A stretch of 64,000 bases of DNA from Pseudofrankia inefficax (GTDB lineage: Bacteria > Actinomycetota > Actinomycetes > Frankiales > Frankiaceae), in NCBI RefSeq assembly GCF_000166135.1, contig NC_014666.1:2170001-2234000 (forward strand). The letters run 5' to 3'. Below are positions 9,020 to 18,000 of this stretch, piece after piece. The position numbers and the translations under genes were made by a program. Position 1 is the stretch's first letter; each line of letters begins with the position of its first letter. The notes below the pieces were generated by a model that was not told the origin of the DNA, searched no databases, and worked only from the letters and a program-made list of their open reading frames with translations.

Positions 9020-10408
9020 CTAGTCGTGCGTGTGCAGCGGCTTGCCCGCGAGGGCGAGATGCGCCTCGCCGAGTGCCTCCGACATCGTCGGGTGCGGGTG
9101 GATCAGCTGGGCGACGTCCGACGGGTACGCCTCCCAGTTCGTGATCAGCTGCGCCTCGGCGATCAGCTCACCGACCCGGTCGCCGACCATGTGCACGCCG
9201 ACCACCGGCCCGTCCTTGACCGCGATGACGGTGACCGCGCCGGCGGTCTTCAGGATCTGGGACTTCCCGTTCCCGGCGAGGTTGTAGGTCACCTTGGTGA
9301 CCGCGTCCGCGCCGAAGCGCTCCTTGGCGACCACCTCGGTGAGCCCGACCGAGGCCACCTCGGGCGAGGAGTAGGTGACCTTCGGAACGTTGTCGTAGTC
9401 GACCGGGGTCGGGTTCAGCCCGGCGATCTGCTCGGCGACGAAGATGCCCTCGGCGAAGCCGACGTGCGCCAGCTGCAGGCCAGGACGGATGTCGCCGATC
9501 GCGAAGACGTTCGGGATGTTGGTGCGCAGGGAGCGGTCGACGAGCACGAAGCCGCGCTCCATCGCGACGCCGACCTCGTCGTAGCCGATGCCGTCGGTGA
9601 CCGGGCCGCGGCCGACCGCGACGAGCAGCAGCTCGGCGTCGACCGTCGAGCCGTCCTCCAGCGAGACGGTGACCCCGTGGTCGGTGGTCTTCACCCCGGC
9701 GAACCGGGTCTTCAGCTTGAACTTGATGCCACGCTTGCGGAAGCCGCGCTCCAGCAGCTTGGAGCTGGACTCGTCCTCGAGCGGCGCCAGGTGCGGAAGA
9801 GCCTCGATGATCGTGACGTCGGCGCCGTAGGAACGCCACACCGACGCGAACTCGCAGCCGATCACACCGCCGCCGAGCACCACGACCGAGCTCGGCACCC
9901 GGTCGAGGGTCAGCGCGTCCTCGCTGGTGATGATCTTCTCGTGGTCGAGCTCCAGGCCGGGCAGGGTCCGCGAGTACGACCCCGTCGCCAGGATGATGTT
10001 CCGGCCCTCGATGACCCGCCCGTCGACCGTCACGGTGGTCGGGGAGGTCAGCTTGCCGGTGCCCGCGACGACCTCGATGCCGCGCGACTTGACCAGACCG
10101 GTCAGGCCCTTGAAAAGGCCGCCCACGACCGAGTCCTTGTACTCGTTCACCTTGGCCATGTCGATCCCGTTCAGGGTCGACAGGATGCCGAAGGTAGCGC
10201 TCTCGTGGATGTTGTCCACGATCTCCGCCGAGTGCAGCAGCGCCTTCGTCGGGATGCACCCGCGGTGCAGGCACGTGCCACCGAGCTTGTCCTTCTCGAC
10301 GAGGACGACGCTCAGTCCGAGCTCCGCGGCACGCAGCGCGGCGGCATATCCGCCGCTTCCACCACCGAGGATGACAAGGTCGACGGGACCGGCCGCAGAT
10401 TCTGCCAC
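9020..10408 (-). CDS. lpdA: Dihydrolipoamide dehydrogenase (E3)
   Basis: FAD- and NAD-dependent disulfide oxidoreductase that re-oxidises dihydrolipoamide; 462 residues, full length. The FAD-binding GGGSGGYAAA motif is at about 15-24. The redox disulfide is in GGTCLHRGCIPTK (C46 and C51), the HRGC form being the variant seen in actinobacterial enzymes. A second Rossmann motif VVLGGGVIGCEFA lies mid-protein, and the active-site His/Glu pair is in HPHPTMSEAL near residues 439-444. It sits upstream of the E2 gene on the same strand, about 400 nt apart, so co-regulation is plausible but a single transcript is not certain. Confidence 0.95.
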   Translation of the reverse strand: MAESAAGPVDLVILGGGSGGYAAALRAAELGLSVVLVEKDKLGGTCLHRGCIPTKALLHSAEIVDNIHESATFGILSTLNGIDMAKVNEYKDSVVGGLFKGLTGLVKSRGIEVVAGTGKLTSPTTVTVDGRVIEGRNIILATGSYSRTLPGLELDHEKIITSEDALTLDRVPSSVVVLGGGVIGCEFASVWRSYGADVTIIEALPHLAPLEDESSSKLLERGFRKRGIKFKLKTRFAGVKTTDHGVTVSLEDGSTVDAELLLVAVGRGPVTDGIGYDEVGVAMERGFVLVDRSLRTNIPNVFAIGDIRPGLQLAHVGFAEGIFVAEQIAGLNPTPVDYDNVPKVTYSSPEVASVGLTEVVAKERFGADAVTKVTYNLAGNGKSQILKTAGAVTVIAVKDGPVVGVHMVGDRVGELIAEAQLITNWEAYPSDVAQLIHPHPTMSEALGEAHLALAGKPLHTHD

Positions 10409-10775
10409 GCCAATGGCCCCTTCTCATTACTCGTAGTCGGCAGGGCGCTCGGACGCGGACAGTGGTGGGCGCGCCCGGCCGCCCGTGCGGAACCGTTGTC
10501 GGTCCCACCGACCTAGTCTTTCACGCGCTGGGGCCGTGGCTCGAAGGGCGCTGGCCCGCTCGCTTGTCGCGTGCCTGGCCAGGCCCCGGTCCGCCCGCCC
10601 CAATGTGGGACGGGGAACACCGGCAGGGGTCCGGTCCAGGGACGAACCGTGGCTGGGCACCGTTCGGAGCCCGTCGGAGACCGGAACCTCCCGAAATACG
10701 GCAATCGGCGGCGGCCAAACGGCGTGACCAAAATCGCACGGTCACGGGCGGGCCGATGCCCGCGCGGCACGGCGC
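10409..10775. other. Intergenic region upstream of lpdA
   Basis: These 367 nt separate the gcvT stop from the lpdA start and should contain the lpdA promoter. I see no supported gene, no convincing terminator hairpin and no obvious operator. Confidence 0.4.
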
Positions 10776-11906
10776 CTATTTGGGCGAAGAAGGCACGAAC
10801 GGGGGACGCACGACGGTCATCAGCGAGCGGCGGCCGCGGACGTCGACGCCCACCTCGTCGCCCTCGGCGACCGAGCGGTCGAGCAACGCCAGGCCGATCC
10901 CGACCCGCAGCGACGGCGAGAACGTCCCGCTGGTGACCTCGCCGACGTCGGCGCCGGCCGCGTCGAGCACCCGCATGTGCGGCCGCGGGATGCCCCGGTC
11001 GAGCGCCTTGAGGCCCCACAGCAACCGGGCGGCCCCAGCCGCCCGCTCGGCCAGCAGGGCGTCCCGGCCCCAGAACCGCTCCTTGGACCAGCCGACGGCC
11101 CAGCCGGAGCGGGCCTGGACCGGGCTGATCGAGAGCGACAGGTCCTGGCCGTGCAGCGGGTAGCCCATCTCGGTGCGCAGCGTGTCGCGGGCGCCCAGGC
11201 CGCAGGCCCGCCCGCCGACGCCGGCCGCGGCAGCCAGCAGCGCGTCCCAGACCTCGACCGTGTGCTCCCAGCGGGGCAGCAGCTCGAAGCCGCGCTCGCC
11301 GGTGTAGCCGGAGCGGCAGACGATCACCGGCCGGCCCTTCCAGTCGGCGTCGCGGAAGCTCATGTACTCGCCCTCGGTCGGCAGGCCCAGCGCGGCGAGC
11401 ACGTCGGCCGCCCGCGGGCCCTGGACCGCCAGCACCCCGTAGGACTCGTGCAGGCTGGTCACCTCGAGCCCAGGGGAGGCGGTCGCCGCCAGCCTGCGCA
11501 CGACCTCGGCGGTGTTCGACGCGTTCGGTACCAGGAACACGTCGTCGTCGCCGTACAGGTAGGCGATCAGGTCGTCGACGACGCCGCCCGACTCGTCGCA
11601 GCACAGCGTGTACTGGGCCTGGCCCGGGCGGATCCGACCGAGGTCGTTGGTCAGCGTGGCGTTGACGAACGCCGCGGCGCCGGGACCCGCGACGCGTGCC
11701 TTGCCGAGGTGGCTGACGTCGAACACACCGACGGCCTCGCGGACGGTCTTGTGCTCGGCGAGCACCCCCGCGCCGGCGTACTCGATCGGCATCTCCCAGC
11801 CGCCGAACGAGGCCAGCTTCGCGCCCGCGTCGAGGTGACGGTCGAACAACGGGGTGCGCAGCAGGGCTGGGGTGCCAGGAACGTCGGCGCCAGAAACGTC
11901 GGCCAT
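10776..11906 (-). CDS. gcvT: Aminomethyltransferase (glycine cleavage T protein)
   Basis: Tetrahydrofolate-dependent T protein of the glycine cleavage system, 376 residues. It shows the N-terminal [21 protein letters not shown] stretch, [15 protein letters not shown] (catalytic-Asp region of the GcvT fold), the [11 protein letters not shown] motif and [16 protein letters not shown] near the middle. The start at 11906 is preferred over 11957 because a TACGCT -10 box sits exactly 7 nt upstream, giving a leaderless mRNA, and homology starts there. gcvH and gcvP are not in the window. It is divergent from the leucyl aminopeptidase gene. Confidence 0.93.
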   Translation of the reverse strand: MADVSGADVPGTPALLRTPLFDRHLDAGAKLASFGGWEMPIEYAGAGVLAEHKTVREAVGVFDVSHLGKARVAGPGAAAFVNATLTNDLGRIRPGQAQYTLCCDESGGVVDDLIAYLYGDDDVFLVPNASNTAEVVRRLAATASPGLEVTSLHESYGVLAVQGPRAADVLAALGLPTEGEYMSFRDADWKGRPVIVCRSGYTGERGFELLPRWEHTVEVWDALLAAAAGVGGRACGLGARDTLRTEMGYPLHGQDLSLSISPVQARSGWAVGWSKERFWGRDALLAERAAGAARLLWGLKALDRGIPRPHMRVLDAAGADVGEVTSGTFSPSLRVGIGLALLDRSVAEGDEVGVDVRGRRSLMTVVRPPFVPSSPK

Positions 11907-11913
11907 GAGCCGC

Positions 11914-11919
11914 AGCGTA
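11914..11919 (-). promoter_or_regulatory. -10 box TACGCT for leaderless gcvT
   Basis: TACGCT on the minus strand lies 7 nt before the gcvT ATG, so transcription should begin at or next to the start codon. No ribosome binding site is present, which agrees with this. Confidence 0.6.
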
Positions 11920-12055
11920 GCCGGGCCGGGCCGCCCGGCACCGGTCAGCGCCGCCACCGGGCGGCCGGCCGGGCCGGAAACGTCAGCCCGGTCGCGTCAG
12001 GCCGATCACGTTGGCCGGATCGGTGGGGGTGGCCTGCGACAGGCGCAATGCTGAT

Positions 12056-12061
12056 TAGGCT
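12056..12061 (+). promoter_or_regulatory. -10 box TAGGCT for leaderless pepA
   Basis: TAGGCT ends 6 nt before the pepA ATG at 12068; no ribosome binding site is present between them. The predicted transcript starts at the A of ATG. Confidence 0.6.
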
Positions 12062-12067
12062 TTGGAC

Positions 12068-13594
12068 ATGACCTCCGCCTCCGCCGCCGTAGCAGCGCTG
12101 AAGACCCTGGACGTGGACGCCGTGGTGATCGGTACCGCGGCCGGCGACGACGGTCCGGTGCCCCTCGGCGGCACGGCCGAGCTGGACGCGGCGCTCGGCG
12201 GCCGGCTGGCCAAGGTGCTCGCCGACGTCGGCGCCACCGGGCGGGCCGGCGACGTCGTCCGGTTCGCCACCCTCGGCGCGCTCCAGGCCGGCAGCGTGGT
12301 CGCGGTCGGCGTGGGTCCGGCGACGAATGGCGATCTCGACCTCGAGGCGCTGCGGCGCGCGGCCGGGACGGCCTCACGCGCGCTCGCCGGGACCACCAGG
12401 GTGGCGACGACGCTGGCGCTCGCCGGCGGCGCGGCCACGCCCGAGTCCGTGCGCGCGGTGGCCGAAGGCACGCTGCTGGGTGCCTACAGCTTCGACAGCT
12501 TCCGGACGACGTCGGCGAAGGGCCGCCTGGCGCCGGTCGAGGAGATCGTCGTCCTGGTCGACGACGCGGGCCTCGACGCGGCCACCGCCGCGGTCGAGCA
12601 CGCCGCCACCGTCGCCGACGCGGTCCGGCTGGTGCGCGACCTGGTGAACACCCCGCCCGGCCACCTGCCGCCCGCCCGGCTGGCCGAGATCGCCGAGCAG
12701 GAGGCGACCGCCGCCGGGCTGGTCGTCGAGGTCCTCGACGAGAAGGAGCTCGCGGACGGCGGCTACGGCGGCCTGCTCGGTGTCGGGCAGGGCTCGACGA
12801 ACCCGTCCCGGCTGGTCCGGCTTGAGTGGCCCGGCACCGGAGGCGCCGACGCCCCGGTGACGCTCGCCCTCGTCGGCAAGGGGATCACGTTCGACTCGGG
12901 CGGCCTGTCGCTCAAGCCGCCGGCGTCGATGGAGTGGATGAAGACCGACATGGCCGGCGCGGCCTCGGTGCTCGCCGCCATGGTCGCCGTGGCGCGGCTG
13001 AGGGTGCCGGCGCGGATCGTGGGCTGGATGGCCTGCGCGGAGAACATGCCGTCCGGAACGGCGATCCGGCCGGGTGACGTGATCACCCTGCGCGGGGGCA
13101 CCCGGGTCGAGGTGCTGAACACCGACGCCGAGGGCCGGCTCGTGCTCGGCGACGCGCTGGTGCGGGCGACCGAGGAGGAGCCGGCCATGGTCATCGACAT
13201 CGCGACCCTGACCGGCGCGCAGATCGTCGCCCTCGGCCAGCGGACCACCGGCCTGCTCGGCCGGGACGCCGCCGTCGAGGCCGTGGCCGCCGCCGCGAAG
13301 GCCACCGGGGAGGCCGTCTGGCCGATGCCGATGCCGCCGGAGCTGCGCAAGGGCCTCGACTCGACGGTCGCCGACCTCGCGAACGTCCCGACGAACGGCA
13401 GCCGGGACGGTGGGATGCTCGTCGCCGCCCACTTCCTGGCGGCGTTCGTCCCCGACGGCATCCCGTGGGCGCACCTCGACATCGCTGGCCCGTCCTGGAA
13501 CGGCGGGGAGCCCTACGGCCACACCCCCAAGGCCGGCACCGGCGCCCTCGTGCGCACCCTCGTCCAGCTCGCGGAGGACCGGGCCAGCGCCTGA
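12068..13594 (+). CDS. pepA: Leucyl aminopeptidase (M17)
   Basis: Dimetal cytosolic aminopeptidase, 508 residues. The M17 metal and catalytic region is complete: VGKGITFDSGGLSLKP near 268-283 (metal-binding Lys and Asp), MKTDMAGAA near 295, and the family signature NTDAEGRL near 351-358 (metal-binding Asp/Glu plus catalytic Arg). The N-terminal ~170 residues form the less conserved macro-like domain. ATG 12068 is chosen over TTG 12062 because a TAGGCT -10 box lies 6 nt before it. The gene is divergent from gcvT and convergent with cobT, with a shared terminator between. Confidence 0.94.
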   Translation: MTSASAAVAALKTLDVDAVVIGTAAGDDGPVPLGGTAELDAALGGRLAKVLADVGATGRAGDVVRFATLGALQAGSVVAVGVGPATNGDLDLEALRRAAGTASRALAGTTRVATTLALAGGAATPESVRAVAEGTLLGAYSFDSFRTTSAKGRLAPVEEIVVLVDDAGLDAATAAVEHAATVADAVRLVRDLVNTPPGHLPPARLAEIAEQEATAAGLVVEVLDEKELADGGYGGLLGVGQGSTNPSRLVRLEWPGTGGADAPVTLALVGKGITFDSGGLSLKPPASMEWMKTDMAGAASVLAAMVAVARLRVPARIVGWMACAENMPSGTAIRPGDVITLRGGTRVEVLNTDAEGRLVLGDALVRATEEEPAMVIDIATLTGAQIVALGQRTTGLLGRDAAVEAVAAAAKATGEAVWPMPMPPELRKGLDSTVADLANVPTNGSRDGGMLVAAHFLAAFVPDGIPWAHLDIAGPSWNGGEPYGHTPKAGTGALVRTLVQLAEDRASA

Positions 13595-13604
13595 CGCTCA
13601 ACCG

Positions 13605-13647
13605 CCTGACGGACCCCCCGCCCGGTGCCGGCCGGGGGTCCGTCAGG
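13605..13647. terminator. Bidirectional terminator between pepA and cobT
   Basis: CCTGACGGACCCCC (13605-13618) pairs perfectly with GGGGGTCCGTCAGG (13634-13647), loop 15 nt. It lies 10 nt after the pepA stop and overlaps the cobT stop codon on the other strand, so it can serve both convergent genes. Confidence 0.75.
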
Positions 13648-14944
13648 TGATGTCCGGGATGCTGAGCTCGTCGTCGGCGTGGCGGACGGTCGCGGCGGCG
13701 GCGTCCAGGTCGACGGCGGTCTCCACCGCGTCGATCACCAGCGCCGCGGCCGCGAGCGCGCCGGTGCCGTCGTCGGCGCGGGTGCTCAGGTCGACCAGCG
13801 GCCGCAGGCCGAGCGTGCCGACGACATGCTTCGCCGCCGGGTCGCCGGACTCGGCGCCGACCAGCCACCACGCCCGCGCCCCGGGCGCGATCCGCTCGGC
13901 GGCCAGCGCCGCCGCACAGCCCGGCGCGCCGTCGATGATCACCGGAGTGCGTCGCGACGCGGCCTGGACCAGCAGGCCGGCGAGCGCCGCCAGGTCCGCG
14001 CCGCCGGCGACCCGCAGCACCGAGCGCGGGTCGGAGGCGAACGGCCGGGCCCGGCGCAGCGCGTCCCGGATGGCCGCCGTGCGCAGCATCCATCGCTCGT
14101 CGTCCGACCCGTCGCCCCGGTCGACGACGTCGATCGGCTCCAGGTCGCGCAGCGCGGCGACGACGACCGCGGCGGCGGTGTCCGCGCCGACGCCGAGCGC
14201 GCCCGCGACCAGCAGGTCGGCGCCACCGTCGATCTCCTCGTCGGCCAGCCGCCGGCCGGTCTCGAACGCCAGGTCGAGCTCGGGGACGGTCAGCGCGTCC
14301 TCCTGGTCGATCCGCCCGTTGCCGCCGCGCACCCGGTAGCCGTCGGTGGGAGCGGCCGCGGCGGGAGCGGGGGCGCCGGCCGGCTCGGCGATGGCGACGT
14401 CGACGACCCGCAGGCCGACGTCGGCGCGGCGGGCGAGGACGGCCAGCGGGGAGCCGCCCGTGGCCACGGCGGCGGCCCGCCGCGCGGTGGCGCCGGCCGG
14501 CCACGGGTACAGGCCTGCCGTCGCGACGCCGTGGTCGGCGGCGAGCAGCAGGGCCCTGGCGCGGGTGATCGGCCGAGGCGGCGAAACGCCCTGCGCGGCG
14601 GCGATCCAGACGGACACCTCGGCCAGCCGGCCGAGCCCGTCCGCCGGCAGGTCCAGCGCCCGCGCCCGGGCGCGCGCGGCGGCCTGCTCGGCGGCGGCGA
14701 CGGCGGCATCCGGCTCGGGCACCGGGTCGATCGGAGCCGGCCCGCTCGCGGCAGGAGCCGCGGGCGCCGGGTCGGTCTCGCTGGCCGGGGCCGCGTCGAC
14801 CTCGATGGGGACAGCCGCGGTGAGGCCGGCCGCGTTGGGGTTGTTCTCGGTGTCCGCGGCTGCGCCGGCCGGGGCTGCCGGGGCCCCCGGGGACTCGGAG
14901 CCTGGGGTCGCGGTCCCGGCGCGGGCGCTCTGCGGGTTCTCCAC
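13643..14944 (-). CDS. cobT: Nicotinate-nucleotide-dimethylbenzimidazole phosphoribosyltransferase-like (CobT)
   Basis: Enzyme of the nucleotide-loop stage of cobalamin synthesis: it makes alpha-ribazole phosphate from DMB and nicotinate mononucleotide. The CobT core begins near GLGRLAEVSVWIAAAQG and includes the LLLAADHGVATAGLYPWP motif, VLRVAGGADLAALAGLL and VIIDGAPGCAAAL. Near the C-terminus the usual GEGTGA catalytic segment reads DDGTGA, so the catalytic Glu appears replaced by Asp. The N-terminal ~110 residues are Ala/Pro-rich and low complexity. GTG 14944 is my choice; a GTG at 15019 would add 25 residues. cobU and cobS are not in the window. Confidence 0.85.
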   Translation of the reverse strand: MENPQSARAGTATPGSESPGAPAAPAGAAADTENNPNAAGLTAAVPIEVDAAPASETDPAPAAPAASGPAPIDPVPEPDAAVAAAEQAAARARARALDLPADGLGRLAEVSVWIAAAQGVSPPRPITRARALLLAADHGVATAGLYPWPAGATARRAAAVATGGSPLAVLARRADVGLRVVDVAIAEPAGAPAPAAAAPTDGYRVRGGNGRIDQEDALTVPELDLAFETGRRLADEEIDGGADLLVAGALGVGADTAAAVVVAALRDLEPIDVVDRGDGSDDERWMLRTAAIRDALRRARPFASDPRSVLRVAGGADLAALAGLLVQAASRRTPVIIDGAPGCAAALAAERIAPGARAWWLVGAESGDPAAKHVVGTLGLRPLVDLSTRADDGTGALAAAALVIDAVETAVDLDAAAATVRHADDELSIPDIT

Positions 14945-15047
14945 AGCGTTCTTACTACCCGATGGCTTCGAGCGCCGGCCCGGCCGCCCTGGCAAAGACC
15001 CGGAAAGCCAGCTGGGCACCTAACGGCCTCGCGGCGCCGTAGCGCAG

Positions 15048-15073
15048 TTGACATGCGCCGGAAGCGGTAGCTT
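15048..15073 (+). promoter_or_regulatory. Promoter of the STAND NTPase gene
   Basis: A perfect -35 box TTGACA (15048-15053) and a -10 box TAGCTT (15068-15073) precede the GTG at 15080 by 6 nt, so the mRNA should be leaderless. The spacer is only 14 nt, shorter than the usual 17, which makes the -35 assignment less sure than the -10. Confidence 0.5.
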
Positions 15074-15079
15074 TCGGGT

Positions 15080-18000
15080 GTGTTGCCGGATCGGTGGGGA
15101 TCGTCCCCGGAACGATGGCGGGTCGGCGAGCGCCGTCGGGTCTTTCTCAGCCACACGGGTGAGCTGCGCCAGTACCCGAGGGACCTGTCGTTCGTCGCCG
15201 CCGCCGAGCGCGCGGTGGCCCGGGCCGGTGACGTCGCCGTCGACATGGCCTACTTCGGCGCCCACGACGAGCCGCCGGCCGACTTCTGCGTCGCGCAGGT
15301 GCGGGCGAGCGACGTCTACGTCGGCCTGATCGGTTTCCGCTACGGCTCGCCGACCCGGGAGCAGCCCGACCTCTCCTACACCGAGCTGGAGTTCGAGGCC
15401 GCGACCGAGGCCGGGATCCCGCGGCTGGTCTTCCTGCTCGCCGACGACGCCGTCGTCCCGATCCAGGAGTTCTCCGACCTCGCGTACGGCGACCGGCAGC
15501 GCGGGTTCCGCGACGAGCTGCGGGACGCCGGCATCATCACGACGACCTTCCGCTCGCCGGCGGACCTGGAGACCGCGGTGCTGGACGCCCTGGTCAAGCT
15601 GCGCGACCGCCAGCGCGAGCAGGCGGAGACCGCCGTCGGGCCGGTCGACAGCCTCCTTCGGCCCGGCGGCGCGACCGTGCTGGTCGTCGGGGTCGGCGGG
15701 CCGGACCAGGCGCCAGGGCCCGCGGCGGCGGGGACCGGCGCTCGCCGCCCGTGGATGGTGCCGTCCCGGCACGGCAAGGTGGTCGCCCGCCCGGAGCTCA
15801 CCGAGCAGGTGCTCTCCCGGCTGCTGGAGCCGCGCGGCCCGGGCGGGGCGCGGCCGGCCGTCGTGCTGCGCGGCGTCGGCGGGTTCGGGAAGACGACGCT
15901 CGCGGCGGAGGTGTGCCGGCGGCCGGAGATCGCCGACGCGTTCCCCGGCGGCGTGCTGTGGGTGACGCTGGGCGAGTCGGTCGGCGGCGCCACCCTGGCC
16001 GACAAGATCAACGATCTGAGTGAGGCCCTGTCCGGCGTCCGGCCGGCGCTGGCCGACCCGGAGCAGGCCGGCTTCCGGCTCGGCGAGCTGCTCGGCTCGC
16101 CGCCGCGGCTGCTCGTCGTCGACGACGTGTGGGTCCGTGGCCAGCTCGCCCCGTTCCTGCAGGGTGGGCCGGGCTGCGTCCGGCTGGTCACCACCCGGAT
16201 GCGTGACCTGCCGTCGGACGCCGCCCTGTCCGACCGGATCGAGGTCGCGGCGATGGCCGAGGCCGAGGCCGAGCGGATGCTCACCCTCGACCTCGCCGCT
16301 CCCGGCTCGGCGCTGGCCGTGCGCGCAGACCGCGCCGGGGCGTTGAGCCCGCCGGCCGCGCGGACCGAGCCGGCCGACGCCGGGTCGGTGTCGGCCGACA
16401 CGCCGGCCACCGTCGCCGGGCTGCTGCCGCTGGACCGGACGCGCCAGCTGCTCGACGCGACCGGCCGCTGGCCGGTGCTGCTGCGGCTGGTCAACCGGGC
16501 ACTGGTGCGGATGGTGCGCGACGGCGTGCCGCCAGCCCGCGCCGCCGACCGGGTGCTGCGCCGGCTGGACCGACGCGGCCCGACGGCCTTCGACGTCACC
16601 CGGCTGGAGGACCGTAACCAGGCGGTCGAGGCGACCCTGTCGGCCAGCGTCGGCCTGCTCACCGGCGACGAGCTCGACCGGTACCTGGAGCTGGCGATCT
16701 TCCCGGAGGACGTCGACATCCCGCGCTACGTGCTGGAGGCCTACTGGGGCGCCACGGGCGACCTGAGCCCCGACGAGGTCGACGACCTGTGTCAGGAGCT
16801 CGCGGACCTGTCGCTGGTGCTCGCCTACCGCCGGCATCCGCCGGCTCTGCTGCTCCAGGACGTGCTGCGCTCCTACCTGCGGGTCCGCGTCGGCGAGGAG
16901 CGGCTGCGCGAGCTGCACGGGGTGCTCTGCGACGCGCTGCGCACCCGGCTGCTCGGCGCGGCCGGCGCCGGCGGCCAGCGCCTGGACGGCGAGGACCTCG
17001 ACGACGGCCTCGGCCCGGTACCCCCGGACTCGGCCGCCGCCGCCTCGCCGGTCGAGCCCGGCGGGGCGGCGGCGTGGTGGCGGCTGCCGGACGGGGCTGG
17101 CTACGTCTGGACGCACCTGACCGCGCATCTGGCCGGGGCCGGCCGGGCCGACGAGGCGCTCGCGCTGGTCCGGGACCTGCGGTGGACGGCGGCCAAGCTG
17201 GGCCGGCCCGGCCTCGGACTGGTCGCCCTGGACGCGGACCTCGCGCTGGCCCGGGAGCTCGCGCCGGCCGACCGGGCCCCACGGGCGCTGCGCCGGATGC
17301 TGCGCCAGACCGCGCACCTGTTCGGCCCTACCGAGCCGCCGGACGCGCTGGACGCGGTGCTGCTCAGCCGGCTTGACGGCCTGCCCGCGCTGGCCGAGCC
17401 GCTGGCCCGGTTCGCCGCCACCGTGACGGGGCCGCGGCTGGCCAACCGGTGGAGCCTGCCGGACCAGCCCCATCCGGGCCTGGTCCGGGTGCTGCCCGGT
17501 CACTACCACTCCTGGGTCGACGCCTGCGCGATCGCCCCGGCCGGCGACTGGCTGGCCTCGGCCAGCTCCGACGGCACGGTCCGGCTCTGGGAGGCCGACA
17601 CCGGGGCCGCCCGCGCGACGCTGGCCGGGCATGGCGCCGCCGTGCGCGCCTGCGCGATCGCGCCGAACGGCCGCTGGCTGGTCTCCGGCAGCGAGGACGG
17701 GACGGCGCGGATCTGGGCGGCGACCGGCGGGCCGGCCCGGCTGGAACTGCGCGGGCACGTGGGCAGCGTGCGCGGCGTGGCTGTCGCTCCGACCGGGGAC
17801 TGGCTGGCCACCTGCGGCGACGACGGCACCGTCCGGCACTGGGACGCGGCCACGGGCGACCCAGGGCCCATGATCACGTTGGCGCAGGTCGTGCGGGACG
17901 TCGCGATCGCCCCCGACGGCCAGCTGCTGGCGGCGGCCTGCGAGGACGGGCAGATCCGGCTGTTCACCGCCGACGGCGTCGCGGCCGGCCGGCTGAGCGG

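Noticed and set aside
8834-10516. Long plus-strand frame opposite lpdA
   Set aside because: It mirrors the lpdA coding sequence, is rich in Arg/Asp/Gly and has no family features; lpdA on the minus strand has all catalytic motifs.
13625-15070. Long plus-strand frame opposite cobT
   Set aside because: Antisense of the CobT frame with low-complexity product.
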